Shown one piece after another: positions 26,464 to 35,784 of a stretch of DNA of 64,000 nucleotides. This DNA comes from Mesorhizobium carmichaelinearum (GTDB lineage: Bacteria > Pseudomonadota > Alphaproteobacteria > Rhizobiales > Rhizobiaceae), in assembly GCF_900199455.1 (NCBI RefSeq), contig NZ_FZQR01000001.1:124001-188000 (forward strand), in the 5' to 3' direction. Made by a program: the position numbers and the translations under genes. The notes beneath the pieces were generated by a model that saw only the letters and a program-made list of their open reading frames with translations, was not told where the DNA came from and made no database searches. Every line of letters starts with the position of its first letter. Position 1 is the first letter of the stretch.

Positions 26464-27420
26464 ATGAAAGCGCCGCTCGATCTCGATCAGTTGCAGACCT
26501 TCATCTCGATTGCCGATACCGGCAGCTTCACGCGAGCAGCCGAAGAGGTGCTCCGCACCCAATCGGCGGTTTCGATGCAGATGCGCCGGCTGGAGGAGCG
26601 GATAGGCAAGCCGCTGTTCGAGAAGGAGGGGCGCACCAACAAACTGACCGAGGAAGGCGACAAGCTGCTCTCCTACGCAAGGCGGCTGCTCTACCTCAAC
26701 CGCGAAACGCTGGCCGCCTTCGACGACCAGCGGCTCGAAGGCACGATCCGCATCGGCACGCCGGACGACTATGCCGACCGTTTCCTGCCCGAGATCATGG
26801 CACGCTTCACACGCTCCAACCCGCGCGTCGAACTGACAGTCATCTGCGAGCCGACGCCGGGGCTGGTCGAGCACATCAAGCGCGGCAATCTCGACCTGGC
26901 GCTGGTGACGCACAATGATGTGCGCGGCCAGTCGGAAGTGGTGCGGCGCGAGCCGCTGCTGTGGGTCACCTCGGCCAACCATGCGACGCATGAACAGGAA
27001 ACGCTGCCGATGGCCTTTGGCCGGCCGAATTGCATCTGGCGGCGCGCCGCCGTCGATGTGCTGGACCAGCAGAACCGCGACTACCGCATCCTGTTCACCA
27101 GCTTTTCGGCGACCGTCATCACCGCCGCGGTTCTGTCAGGCCTGGCGATCTCGGTGCTGCCGGAATGCGCGCTCAGGCCGGGCATGCGGGTGCTGGGTGA
27201 GGCCGACGGCTTCGGCACCCTGCCCGACTGCCGCATCGGCATCATGCGCGGCCAGACTTCGCGGCCGGAAATCGTCGATGCACTCGCCCGCCATATTTCG
27301 GAGAGCCTGGACAACATCTCGGTGCCGCTCGTCGAAGAGACCGGGACGTTCGATTTCGCGGCACTTGCCTATGCCAAGATCAGGCGGACCAAGGCGAACC
27401 AGATCCTGCCTGGCTGGTAG
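26464..27420 (+). CDS. LysR-type transcriptional regulator
   Basis: 318 aa. N-terminal helix-turn-helix LDQLQTFISIADTGSFTRAA and EEVLRTQSAVSMQMRRLEER, then a LysR substrate domain (GTIRIGTPDDYADRFLPEIM, ISVLPECALRPGMRVL). It has the common alphaproteobacterial type with a rather long C-terminal tail. Transcribed away from the DUF1127 gene across a 177-bp, relatively A/T-rich interval (notably 26395-26440) that likely holds both promoters and its operator. Inducer unknown. Confidence 0.92.
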   Translation: MKAPLDLDQLQTFISIADTGSFTRAAEEVLRTQSAVSMQMRRLEERIGKPLFEKEGRTNKLTEEGDKLLSYARRLLYLNRETLAAFDDQRLEGTIRIGTPDDYADRFLPEIMARFTRSNPRVELTVICEPTPGLVEHIKRGNLDLALVTHNDVRGQSEVVRREPLLWVTSANHATHEQETLPMAFGRPNCIWRRAAVDVLDQQNRDYRILFTSFSATVITAAVLSGLAISVLPECALRPGMRVLGEADGFGTLPDCRIGIMRGQTSRPEIVDALARHISESLDNISVPLVEETGTFDFAALAYAKIRRTKANQILPGW

Positions 27421-27471
27421 GAAGGATCGTGGCGCCTTGACGTGGGGCGCCAACCAGCCCCCAATCGGCCG

Positions 27472-29037
27472 ATGAGCGAAGCAGCATCCGAATCACGCAC
27501 CAACGCCACCGAATATACGGTGAGCGAGATTTCCGGCGCGCTGAAGCGCACGGTCGAGGATGTGTTCGGCAATGTGCGGGTGCGCGGCGAAATCTCGGGC
27601 TATCGCGGGCCACACTCCTCCGGCCACGCCTATTTCGCGCTGAAGGACGACCGCGCCCGGCTCGACGCCGTGGTGTGGAAAGGCACGATGAGCCGGCTGA
27701 AATTCCGTCCCGAGGAAGGGATGGAGGTGATCGCCACCGGCAAGCTCACCACCTATCCCGGCAAGTCCAACTACCAGATCGTCATCGACAATCTCGAGCC
27801 CGCCGGCGCCGGGGCGCTGATGGCGCTGCTTGAGGAGCGCAAGCGCCGGCTGCAGGCGGAAGGACTTTTCGATGCCGGCCGCAAACGCCGGCTGCCCTTC
27901 ATGCCGCGCGTCATCGGCGTCGTCACCTCGCCGACCGGGTCCGTCATCCGCGACATCATCCACCGCATCAAGGACCGCTTTCCGCTGCATGTGCTGGTCT
28001 GGCCTGTGCGCGTGCAGGGCGAGACATCGGGCGTGGAAGTGACCAACGCCGTCAACGGCTTCAACGCGCTGACCTGGGATGGTTCCATCCAACGCCCCGA
28101 CCTGTTGATCGTGGCGCGCGGCGGCGGCAGCCTGGAGGACCTCTGGGGCTTCAATGACGAGGCGCTGGCCCGCGCCGTCGCCGCCTCCGGCATTCCGGTG
28201 ATCTCGGCGGTCGGCCACGAAACCGACTGGACGCTGATCGACCTCGTCGCGGATGTGCGGGCGCCGACGCCCACGGGTGCGGCCGAAATCGCCGTGCCGG
28301 TGAAGGCCGACCTTGAAGCGACGCTGGCCAGCCTTGGGGCGCGGCTCAAGGCAGCCATCTCACGCAATTTCGAGCGCAAGCGGCAGGCCGCGCGTGCGGC
28401 GGCGCGCGCACTGCCCTCGCCCGATCAATTGCTGGCGCTGCCGCGCCGGCGCCTCGACGAAGCGACATCGAGGCTCGGCCGCGGCCTGTCCGTCAGCGTC
28501 GATCGCAAGCGGGCGCGTCTCCAGGGCCAAAGGCTGACGCCGGCGACGCTGTCGCGGCGCATCAACGAGGCGCGCACGCTGACCGGGCGTGACCTTGCCC
28601 GGGCGCAGGCGGCATTCTTCGCCATTGTGCGCGAACGGCGCGCCCGCTTTGCGCGCACCGCGACGCGGTTGTCGCCGGCGCCGATCGCGCGCCGGCAAAA
28701 GCTGCAAGGGGACGCCCTGGCGGCGCTCGCCAGGCGGCAGGACCGGGTCATTTCACTGCGGCTTGAGCGCCTGCGCGGCCAGTTGAGCCAGGCCGAGCGC
28801 CTGTTGACCACGCTTTCGCACAAGGCCGTCCTCGCGCGCGGCTTTGCGCTGGTGAAGGATGCCGACGGCACCGTCATCAAGCAGGCGGCCGACGTGGCAT
28901 CGGGGATGGAGCTGTCGCTGGAGTTCGCCGACGGCATGGCGGATGCCGTGGCCACCAGTGGTGCGGCGCGACCAAAACCGGCTGCCAGGCCGGCGGCCAA
29001 GGCGAAAGAGCCCGGCAATCAGGGATCGCTGTTCTGA
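27472..29037 (+). CDS. xseA: exodeoxyribonuclease VII large subunit
   Basis: 521 aa. N-terminal OB-fold ([30 protein letters not shown] in adjoining segments), catalytic region with [40 protein letters not shown] and [21 protein letters not shown], a long arginine-rich coiled-coil stalk, and the C-terminal [10 protein letters not shown] segment. It degrades single-stranded DNA together with XseB, which is not in this window. The start at ATG 27472 precedes the OB fold by about 20 residues. The next gene starts 2 bp after the stop. Confidence 0.95.
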   Translation: MSEAASESRTNATEYTVSEISGALKRTVEDVFGNVRVRGEISGYRGPHSSGHAYFALKDDRARLDAVVWKGTMSRLKFRPEEGMEVIATGKLTTYPGKSNYQIVIDNLEPAGAGALMALLEERKRRLQAEGLFDAGRKRRLPFMPRVIGVVTSPTGSVIRDIIHRIKDRFPLHVLVWPVRVQGETSGVEVTNAVNGFNALTWDGSIQRPDLLIVARGGGSLEDLWGFNDEALARAVAASGIPVISAVGHETDWTLIDLVADVRAPTPTGAAEIAVPVKADLEATLASLGARLKAAISRNFERKRQAARAAARALPSPDQLLALPRRRLDEATSRLGRGLSVSVDRKRARLQGQRLTPATLSRRINEARTLTGRDLARAQAAFFAIVRERRARFARTATRLSPAPIARRQKLQGDALAALARRQDRVISLRLERLRGQLSQAERLLTTLSHKAVLARGFALVKDADGTVIKQAADVASGMELSLEFADGMADAVATSGAARPKPAARPAAKAKEPGNQGSLF

Positions 29038-29039
29038 CC

Positions 29040-30158
29040 ATGACCGACAATCCGCACCATCTGGCAACGCCCAGCGGCAAGCCGCGCGCGCGAAGCTTCG
29101 GCATCGGCTTCGACGGAACGCCCGGGCCGTTCAACGCAATCACAGACGTGTCCGGCGTCGCGGTCGGTTATGCGACGCTGATTTCAGGCGATGGCGCGCT
29201 CGTCGTCGGCAAGGGGCCGGTGCGCACCGGTGTCACGGCGATCCTGCCCAGACCGCTAGCCGACCTGGCTACACCGGTCTTCGCGGGCATTTTCAGCCAG
29301 AACGGCAATGGCGAGCTGACCGGCTCGCATATCATCGAGGAAACCGGCGCTTTCAACTTCCCGATCACGATCACCAACACGCATTCCTGCGGCGTTTCGC
29401 GTGACGGCACGCTGCGCTGGATGAATCAGGCGCTGCCGGCCGCACTCGACAGCGCCTGGGGCCTGCCGGTGGCGGCCGAGACCTATGACGGGTTTCTCAA
29501 CGACATAAACGGTCACCATCTGACATGGGAGCATGTTGGCGAAGCGCTAGATGGCGCTGCCGGCGGCCCGATCGAGGAAGGCAGCGTCGGCGGCGGCACC
29601 GGCATGATCACCTTCGGCTTCAAGGCCGGTTCGGGCACGGCGTCGCGCATCGTCGCATGGCAGGGACATTCCTACACGGTTGGCGCCTTCGTGCAGTCGA
29701 ATTTCGGCAAGCGGCGCAATTTTGCGCTTCGTGGCCTGCGCGCCGGGCCGGAACTCGTGGAGCCGGCGGTCCGCGAAGGCACGCCACGCGCCGAAAAGGG
29801 CTCGATCATTGCCGTTGTCGCCACCGACGCGCCGTTCCTGCCGCACCAGATGAAGCGGCTGGCCCGGCGCGTGCCACTCGGCGTCGCCATGACCGGCGGC
29901 TTCGGCTATCACAGCTCGGGCGACATCTTTCTCGCCTTCTCGACAGCCAATCCTGCCGCCGCACTGGCGCCGTCGGGCCGGATCGCCAAGGCCGATTTCG
30001 TTCCCGATACAGACATCGATCCGTTTTTCGATGCCGTGATCCAGGCGGTCGAGGAATCGATCCTCAACGCCCTGACCGCCAATGACGACATGACCGGACG
30101 CGACGGCAATTTCGTGCCGGCACTGCCGAAGGCATGGTTGAAAGAAAAGTTTGGCTGA
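29040..30158 (+). CDS. P1 family peptidase (DmpA-like aminopeptidase)
   Basis: 372 aa, N-terminal-nucleophile hydrolase of the DmpA/L-aminopeptidase D-esterase family. The precursor self-cleaves before the nucleophilic serine, here Gly254-Ser255 in EKGSIIAVVATDAP. Other family elements are ITDVSGVAVGYATL, GNGELTGSHIIEETG, ITNTHSCGVS and GSVGGGTGMITFGFKAG. No signal peptide. Members release N-terminal amino acids, including D-residues or beta-peptides; the exact substrate is not predictable. Likely cotranscribed with xseA. Confidence 0.92.
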   Translation: MTDNPHHLATPSGKPRARSFGIGFDGTPGPFNAITDVSGVAVGYATLISGDGALVVGKGPVRTGVTAILPRPLADLATPVFAGIFSQNGNGELTGSHIIEETGAFNFPITITNTHSCGVSRDGTLRWMNQALPAALDSAWGLPVAAETYDGFLNDINGHHLTWEHVGEALDGAAGGPIEEGSVGGGTGMITFGFKAGSGTASRIVAWQGHSYTVGAFVQSNFGKRRNFALRGLRAGPELVEPAVREGTPRAEKGSIIAVVATDAPFLPHQMKRLARRVPLGVAMTGGFGYHSSGDIFLAFSTANPAAALAPSGRIAKADFVPDTDIDPFFDAVIQAVEESILNALTANDDMTGRDGNFVPALPKAWLKEKFG

Positions 30159-30167
30159 GGGCTGAGA

Positions 30168-30192
30168 CGAAAACGCGGGCCGAACAGCCCGC
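30168..30192 (-). terminator. intrinsic terminator for the DUF768 gene
   Basis: Stem GCGGGC (30175-30180) with GCCCGC (30187-30192), 6-nt loop; on the minus strand it is followed by GUUUUCGU. It sits between the convergent P1 peptidase and DUF768 genes. Confidence 0.65.
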
Positions 30193-30219
30193 GCATTCAG
30201 ACAGAATGGCCGTTAAAAT

Positions 30220-30471
30220 CTATTCCGCGGCCTTGTTGGCCGCCTGCTGGTGCTCGTCGGCCTCAGCGGCTTCCTCCAGCCGGGAAGCAATGAGTTCCTG
30301 GATGTCGCCGACCTCTTCCTGGATGTCCTCCAGCGGGATGCCGACCTCGGCCGCCTTGGCGGCGCATTCCCTCGCCAATGTCTCGGCCTGCTTGTCGATC
30401 CTGGCCTGGGACTGGCAATGGACCTTTTCGCCGATCCATCCCCGCAAGAACTCGATCGCGTGTTCACTCAT
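30220..30471 (-). CDS. DUF768 family small protein
   Basis: 83 aa, highly charged. MSEHAIEFLRGWIGEKVHCQ followed by EECAAKAAEVGIPLEDIQEEVGD-like acidic helices (residues about 35-65) matches DUF768, a family I know mainly from Mesorhizobium. Cytosolic, no motif suggesting an enzyme. I start at the ATG at 30471; an open frame upstream lacks family sequence. Supports assignment of the window to Mesorhizobium or close kin. Confidence 0.75.
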   Translation of the reverse strand: MSEHAIEFLRGWIGEKVHCQSQARIDKQAETLARECAAKAAEVGIPLEDIQEEVGDIQELIASRLEEAAEADEHQQAANKAAE

Positions 30472-30868
30472 ACTGCTGTTCCCTGGCGGCAAAGCCGGTT
30501 GGTAATCATAAACGTCGGCATCCCGCAAAGGATGCATCCTGCCATTCCAGCCGAGTCGCGGCCGCCCGGCAAGTCAATGCCGTCCAAGGTCCACAGAGCC
30601 GAAGGAAGTCGAGGGGTTAAGAACATTTTCTGATTCTGAAGGACTGTACCGTTGGCGGGATTTGGCCCGCTCCGAGCAATTGCTTCTACCTGTTACGGCT
30701 TTCAGTCCGTTTCTTAATCTCAATGGCTGTCGCTACAGCCGCCTTTTGACGTTGCGCCTCGAGGCGCAAGCCAGCGAAGCCGCCGCTATATAGTGATATC
30801 CTCATCCAATGTCGACTCCTCCCAACGGTGCCCACAGCTTGCACCAAAGTCGCACCCCGCGCACCCCA
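30472..30868. other. 397-bp interval without a gene; contains an 18-bp palindrome
   Basis: No credible coding sequence. A perfect palindrome (arms TTGCGCCTC / GAGGCGCAA) lies at 30752-30769, and an imperfect hairpin GGCGGGATTTGGCCCGC near 30654. The interval must contain the promoter of the DUF768 gene at its left and the 3' end of the SDR transcript at its right. Confidence 0.6.
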
Positions 30869-31558
30869 TCAGAAGGTCTCGACCCAAGGCCTGAGCTCCA
30901 TTTCCCAGGTCCAGGCGCTGCGGTGCTGGCGATGGATGGAGAGATAGGCCTCGGCGATCGCGTCCGGTGACAGCCGGCGATCCTGCGGCCCGGATTCCTG
31001 TGCGGACGCGGCCGAGGCGATGGCGCCGTCGATGATGAAATGCGCGACGTGGACGTTCTTCGGCGCCAGTTCGCGAGCCATGGACTGCGCCAGTCCGCGC
31101 AGGCCGAATTTGGGCATCGCAAAACCGGCCGAGCCGGCGAAGCCCTTCACGCTTGCCGTCGCGCCGGTGAAGAGAATCGAACCCGAACCCAGAGCCACCA
31201 GCCGGCGAGCCGCCTGCTGGCCGACCAGGAACCCGCCATAGGCGCCAACCAGCAAAGCCTGCCGGACCGCCTCGGGACCGAGTTCGGCTATCGGTCCACG
31301 GGCGCGTCCGCTGGCGTTGAAAACCACCAGCGAGAGCGGACCGGCCTTGTCGGCGACATCGAACAGGTGCTCCACCGACACGGGATCGGAGACATCCGTT
31401 GCGACCGCCTGCGCGCCGGTCTCAGCCTGCAATGCACCGAGCTTCTCAATGTTGCGGGCGGCCAGAACGACGCTGAACCCTTCCTTCGCGAGGAGGCGCG
31501 CCAGCGAGGCGCTCAAGCCGGAGCCCGCACCGGCGATGACGGCGACATTGGATGTCAT
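30869..31558 (-). CDS. SDR-family protein with Phe in place of the catalytic Tyr
   Basis: 229 aa, Rossmann-fold short-chain dehydrogenase family. Cofactor motif AGAGSGLSASLARLLAKEGF, adenine-side TDVSD, and VFNASGRARGPI. The serine is in ILFTGATAS. The active-site YxxxK position reads FAMPK: Phe replaces the catalytic Tyr while Lys is kept. I recall a subfamily with the same FAxxK and a following ARELAPKNVHVAHFIIDGAI segment, so this is probably ancestral rather than a recent defect. It may act without classic acid-base catalysis or not be a dehydrogenase. Stands alone. Confidence 0.85.
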   Translation of the reverse strand: MTSNVAVIAGAGSGLSASLARLLAKEGFSVVLAARNIEKLGALQAETGAQAVATDVSDPVSVEHLFDVADKAGPLSLVVFNASGRARGPIAELGPEAVRQALLVGAYGGFLVGQQAARRLVALGSGSILFTGATASVKGFAGSAGFAMPKFGLRGLAQSMARELAPKNVHVAHFIIDGAIASAASAQESGPQDRRLSPDAIAEAYLSIHRQHRSAWTWEMELRPWVETF

Positions 31559-31646
31559 GAGATTCCCTCCTTCTTTCCGATGGCAGGCGAACGAGTTATG
31601 GCGGAGCTTGCCGGATCAGCACGGCGGCGGCAACGCGACGGCACCA

Positions 31647-31678
31647 AGAAAAAGGCCGGGCGCGAAAACGGCCCGGCC
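31647..31678 (-). terminator. intrinsic terminator downstream of the 2OG oxygenase gene
   Basis: Perfect 8-bp stem GGCCGGGC (31654-31661) with GCCCGGCC (31671-31678), followed on the minus strand by a run of U (31653-31649). An A-rich stretch on the other side could make it bidirectional. It lies about 170 bp beyond the oxygenase stop. Confidence 0.75.
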
Positions 31679-31843
31679 AAAAAGAAGGTCAAAACCTTCA
31701 GAGGGGAACACCGCCCGGCGAAATGGGAGGAAAACACCGAACGGATTTTTCTCTTTTGGACCGATTCTCGGCCAGATACGACGAACGGTTTTCTAAAGAT
31801 CGGCCAGAATGGCGAAAATCCTGTCCTTTCTTGGCCAGCAAAC

Positions 31844-32863
31844 TCAGCCAACCCGGCTTTCCCCCGCAAGCAGATCCGCATAATGGCGCCGCGCGACGTC
31901 GGGATGCGAGCGCAGCCGGCTTTTCAGCACATTGGTTCCGACATCGCGAAACAGCGGATTGTCCGGGTCGCTGGCCGGCCCGCGCGCCTGAGCCGCCAGT
32001 TCCTCGGAAAGGCCAAGCAGCGGTATCGTCGCATCGAGCCTGGCGCTGAAGAAGAATGGCACGGAAATACGCTCGACGCCGGCGGGCGGCGTCAACACGC
32101 GATGCACGGTCGCGCGCAGATAACCGTTGGAGGCCAGTTCGAGCAATTCGCCGATGTTGACGACGAGCGTACCAGGAATGGGGTCTACATCGACCCAGGT
32201 TCCATCATAGTCGACTTGCAGCCCCTTATTGTCATCCTGGAGCAGCAGCGTCAGGAAACCGCCATCCTTGTGCGCGCCGACACCCTGGTCGCCGCCGGTC
32301 GCATCGCGGCCGGGGTAGCGCACGATCTTCATGCGATGGTTGGGCTCGCTGCTGTAGATCGGGTCGAAAGCATCCTCCGGCTGATCGAGCGACAGGGCGA
32401 AGGCCTTCAGCAGCCGGATCGCCACGGCCGTCACCTTGCCCTGCCAGGCAAGCAGCGCCGGTTTGAGATCCGGCAGCGCCGCGGGCCACTGGTTCGGTCT
32501 CTGCAGCCGTGTCCAGGCGGGAATCCCCGGCCCTTGCGCGATTGCCTGGCGTTCGACGCCGATGTCGAGCTGTTCGCGCCAGTCCTCCTTGCCCTTGGTC
32601 AGTTCGCCGCCGGCACGCGTATAGCCGCGAAACTGCGAGGACTTGACCATTTCGATCGCCAGCTTGTCGGCCTCAGGCAAGGCGAAGAACCGGCGCGATG
32701 CGGTGAGCACCTCGCTGATCTCCGCCCAGGAGATGCCATGCCCGGCCAGATAGAAGAAGCCGATGTCGCGCGAAGCGGAGCGCAAGTCCGCCAGAAATGT
32801 CCGGCGCTCCGACGCGCCCTGCTCAAGACGGCTCAGATCGAGCACAGGCACTATTCTTGGCAT
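31844..32863 (-). CDS. isopenicillin-N-synthase-like 2OG-Fe(II) dioxygenase
   Basis: 339 aa. N-terminal DIOX_N domain (MPRIVPVLDLSRL, DIGFFYLAGHGI) and C-terminal 2OG-Fe(II) oxygenase domain. Iron ligands are His198 and Asp200 (GAHKDGGFLTLL) and His254 (ATVHRVL); the 2-oxoglutarate contact is Arg265/Ser267 (ERISVPFFF). The bacterial members nearest in style are annotated as IPNS-like or ethylene-forming-enzyme-like proteins of unknown substrate. A near-ideal AAAGGAG ribosome-binding site six bases upstream fixes the start at 32863. Monocistronic. Confidence 0.9.
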   Translation of the reverse strand: MPRIVPVLDLSRLEQGASERRTFLADLRSASRDIGFFYLAGHGISWAEISEVLTASRRFFALPEADKLAIEMVKSSQFRGYTRAGGELTKGKEDWREQLDIGVERQAIAQGPGIPAWTRLQRPNQWPAALPDLKPALLAWQGKVTAVAIRLLKAFALSLDQPEDAFDPIYSSEPNHRMKIVRYPGRDATGGDQGVGAHKDGGFLTLLLQDDNKGLQVDYDGTWVDVDPIPGTLVVNIGELLELASNGYLRATVHRVLTPPAGVERISVPFFFSARLDATIPLLGLSEELAAQARGPASDPDNPLFRDVGTNVLKSRLRSHPDVARRHYADLLAGESRVG

Positions 32864-33418
32864 ATCAAGCTCCTTTCCCAGTGCTTTCCGGGGCGTTGCT
32901 TGAAACGACCATCCGGAAACCCAGCCGATTGAACATGGAGGCACTTCTGCGCGACCGTAGCCGCCATCAACGCGCGCAAGTCTCATCGACTTCGGATTGC
33001 CGGGAAAGAAACGATCGGCCTTTCGTCGCGGCCGCGACGAACAATTTTTCCATTCGCGCGGGGGACTTGATGATGATGGCTGCCCGTTCAGGAAATACGC
33101 AAGTTCGGAGCGGAAGCTGCGGCGCGTCCCGCCCAAGCTTTTAATCCAGGTATTTCGCAACCATCGGAATGATCGGCCGCGCACAACGGCAATCTGGGCC
33201 GAAAGCAAACTCTATTAAAATTGATGTTAAATAATATATTTATTATTACTATAGCTACGCACAAAATATTTCACCTGAATAGTCACTTATATTGACGACC
33301 ACCTTTGAGCTACCCGGTCCTGCCGACTTGAGAGCCATCGTACCAGGGCAGACACTCCCGACCGGCGTTAATCGCTTTGGTCCCCAGAGGGGCCGATCGC
33401 TCAAGAGGAGATCTCGAG
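32864..33418 (+). promoter_or_regulatory. 555-bp interval with an A/T-rich block; presumed promoter of the ten-gene cluster
   Basis: No gene visible. From about 33209 to 33295 the sequence changes abruptly from the surrounding GC-rich composition to mostly A and T (TTAAATAATATATTTATTAT lies within). The first gene of the cluster begins at 33419 behind AAGAGGAG. The block is a likely promoter region and binding site for an H-NS/MucR-type or nucleoid protein. I could not assign a -35/-10 pair with certainty. Confidence 0.55.
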
Positions 33419-34447
33419 ATGGACGGCTATGACGAATCGATGTTCGACGACCTAGCCTTTGATGAAGCGGAAGGCCCCGCCGACAGCTACGACGAATTCG
33501 ACGAAATGGACGAGGGCGACGGCTTCGACGGCGCCGATGAGGGCGACGAAGGCGACGAGTATGACGCCGGCGACGAGTACGAGGCATCGGCCTTCGACGA
33601 TATGGACGCCGGCGATGAATTCGACGAGGGCGACGAGTTCGACGAAGGCGACGATTTCGACGAAGGCGACGACGACGGCTGGGACCAGGCCCTCGGCTTC
33701 GCGCTTGCCGCTGAAGACAGCGACGAGTTCTTCCGTCGCATTGCCCGCGGCATCCGTGGTGCCGTACGCACCGTGCGCCGCGCCGCGCCCACCATCGGTC
33801 GTATTGCCCGCGCCGTGGCACCGGTCGCCAGCCTCATTCCCGGCGTTGGCACGGCCATAGGCGGCGTTGCCAATGTCGTCGGCCAGTTGATGGCGGACGA
33901 GGCTTCCGAGGACGAGGCGCTCGACGCCTTCGCCGAACTCGCGGTGCGCAACCGCGCCGCTATCCCGCTGGTCGCCGGGCTTGCCGCCCGCCGCGTGCTT
34001 GGACCTGCTGCCGCGCGCATGCCGGCGGCAGCGCGCGTGCAGGCGGTGCGAACCGTGCGCCGCGCCGCGACCCAGCTCGTCAACCGCGGCGGGCCGGCCG
34101 CGATCCGCGCCCTGCCGCGCATCGCCAACAGTGTGCGCCGCACGGCGGTCACCCGCCGCACGCCACCTTCGGTGCGGCCGATGGTGCTGGCACGCACGGC
34201 GCGCCGCGTCGCGGCACGCGGGCATGGGCTGCGCCGGCAGCTGACACAGCCCCTGCAGAGGGGGCGGCGGATCGTGCGCCGCACGGCCGCGGCAGTCCGC
34301 TCCGGCATGGCGCCGGCACGCAACCTGGCGCGCGCCGCCGGTCGGGCGCTTGGCGGCCTGGCGGGTGTTCCGGGCGGTTATGGTGGCGGGCGCAGACGGC
34401 GTATCGTCATCCGTGGTCCGGTCAGCATCACCATCCGGCCCAACTGA
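33419..34447 (+). CDS. cluster gene 1: acidic-head, glycine-zipper, arginine-tail protein of unknown function
   Basis: 342 aa with three contrasting parts. Residues 1-100 are extremely acidic, with tandem GDEFDE units at about 65-86. Residues about 104-160 begin with a basic amphipathic stretch (FFRRIARGIRGAVRTVRRAA) and continue into a hydrophobic, glycine-spaced segment (ASLIPGVGTAIGGVANVVG). Residues 175-342 are alanine/arginine-rich with many evenly spaced Arg, ending GGRRRRIVIRGPVSITIRPN. No signal peptide. Such charge separation suggests self-association, nucleic-acid binding or a membrane-active core held by an acidic segment. I recall similarly built proteins in other soil bacteria only as hypotheticals. 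ATG at 33419 has AAGAGGAG eight bases upstream. First gene of the cluster. Confidence 0.8.
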   Translation: MDGYDESMFDDLAFDEAEGPADSYDEFDEMDEGDGFDGADEGDEGDEYDAGDEYEASAFDDMDAGDEFDEGDEFDEGDDFDEGDDDGWDQALGFALAAEDSDEFFRRIARGIRGAVRTVRRAAPTIGRIARAVAPVASLIPGVGTAIGGVANVVGQLMADEASEDEALDAFAELAVRNRAAIPLVAGLAARRVLGPAAARMPAAARVQAVRTVRRAATQLVNRGGPAAIRALPRIANSVRRTAVTRRTPPSVRPMVLARTARRVAARGHGLRRQLTQPLQRGRRIVRRTAAAVRSGMAPARNLARAAGRALGGLAGVPGGYGGGRRRRIVIRGPVSITIRPN

Positions 34448-34480
34448 AACCCTGTCGGTGCAAGAAGAAGGATCGAGGCG

Positions 34481-35773
34481 ATGCGCGCTGGTTCTTCGAC
34501 CAGGCGGTTCCTGGACACCAAACTGCGGGCGCTGAAAGCGCGCGCGCAGCGCCTGAACCGCCTGACGCCGCGGCGCATCGGGCTGCGTCCCGAAGACCTG
34601 CCCTATGCGCCGTCACGAGCTCACTTCCATGCCGCCAACAAGCGGCTGGCGACCATCGGCAACGGCATCAACCGGCACATCGCCGAGATCGAGCGCGGCT
34701 GGCCGCCGGCAACGGCGCAGGCCGCACTCACTCAGATGGCGATGCTCGACCGCAGGATCGACCGGCTGCGCCGCACCTTCGGCATGTTCTTCGAGGTCAT
34801 GTCGCAGCGCGGCTCCGGCTTCGCCCCGGCGCTCGCCGCCCACGACGCGATCGCGCTCGATTGCTACACGGTTGTCCGCGCCGCCTTGCCGGGCGTGTTC
34901 GGCGGCCCGCTGCTGAAGCCGCTGACCTATATGGAACATGGCTATTCGCCGGCCACGCAGCGGCGTGGCGTAGCGCTGGCCCGGCTGCTTGGCGACAGCA
35001 ATCCGTTCCCGGTCATCCGCGTGCCCTGGGACCGCGACAATCCCTGGCAGTCGGTGTTCCTGCATGAGGTCGCTCACAATCTGCAGGCCGATATGGGTCT
35101 GTGGCAGGAGAACGCTCAAGCGGTCGGCAACCGGCTCGCCTCGATGCGTTTCGACCCGCTGGTGGTGACGATCCTGCGCCGCTGGCACAAGGAGATTTTC
35201 GCCGACCTCGCGGCACTTTTGCTGGGCGGCACGGCGTCGGTCTGGGGCATGATGGAGTTCCTCGCCCACCCAGGCGCACGTGCCTTGACCTATCGCCCGG
35301 GCGGCGCCCATCCGACCGGCTGGATCCGGGTGCTGATCCTGACCGAGATGCTGCGGCGCATGGGGTTTGCCGCCGAGGCTGCGCGCGCCGAACGCGTGTG
35401 GCGAGGCCTTTACAATCCGGCAAGGGGGCACCGGCTGCCGCCGGCCCTGCTCGCCGCCGTGCCGCGCGTCATCCCGGCTGTCGTCGACGAGATCGCCTAC
35501 CAGCCGCGGCGCGGCCTGGGCCAGCACGCGCTGGCTGATGCCATTCCTTTTTCGCGCGCCGACGAAGCCCGCATCCGGCGCGGCGGCATCCTGATCGCGG
35601 CGGGGCAAGTCCCCGACCTGCCGCCACGCTTTCTTGTGTCGGCCAGCCGCTTTGCGCTGGAGGCCGGCGCCGAACCGGACGCCATTGCCAAGCTCGTCAT
35701 CAGGAACCTGGCCCAGCGCCAGGCAAGCCGACGGCCCGCCGCGCAACCGTCCCCAGCCGCACTCGTAGCATGA
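34481..35773 (+). CDS. cluster gene 2: HExxH metallopeptidase-like protein
   Basis: 430 aa. The zinc motif is H195-E196-V-A-H199 in VFLHEVAHNLQAD. A likely third ligand is Glu238 in WHKEIFADLAALLLGG, 39 residues later, as in gluzincins. N-terminal 120 residues are basic and helical. After the catalytic part come a long helical region and an Ala/Pro-rich tail. No signal peptide or membrane segment, so it should act in the cytoplasm or be moved by another route. Family not recognised. It starts 33 bp after gene 1 and ends 11 bp before gene 3. Substrate could be another product of the cluster; this is inference. Confidence 0.8.
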   Translation: MRAGSSTRRFLDTKLRALKARAQRLNRLTPRRIGLRPEDLPYAPSRAHFHAANKRLATIGNGINRHIAEIERGWPPATAQAALTQMAMLDRRIDRLRRTFGMFFEVMSQRGSGFAPALAAHDAIALDCYTVVRAALPGVFGGPLLKPLTYMEHGYSPATQRRGVALARLLGDSNPFPVIRVPWDRDNPWQSVFLHEVAHNLQADMGLWQENAQAVGNRLASMRFDPLVVTILRRWHKEIFADLAALLLGGTASVWGMMEFLAHPGARALTYRPGGAHPTGWIRVLILTEMLRRMGFAAEAARAERVWRGLYNPARGHRLPPALLAAVPRVIPAVVDEIAYQPRRGLGQHALADAIPFSRADEARIRRGGILIAAGQVPDLPPRFLVSASRFALEAGAEPDAIAKLVIRNLAQRQASRRPAAQPSPAALVA

Positions 35774-35784
35774 GGTGAGATGTC

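Noticed and set aside
30640..30800. Hairpins that at first sight resembled a tRNA or small RNA
   Set aside because: No cloverleaf, no T-loop consensus and no terminator with U-run; only a palindrome remains.
33452..34225. Minus-strand frames over the acidic-head protein gene
   Set aside because: Mirror of the repetitive plus-strand codons; they lack a ribosome-binding site, while the plus-strand gene has AAGAGGAG and fits the operon.
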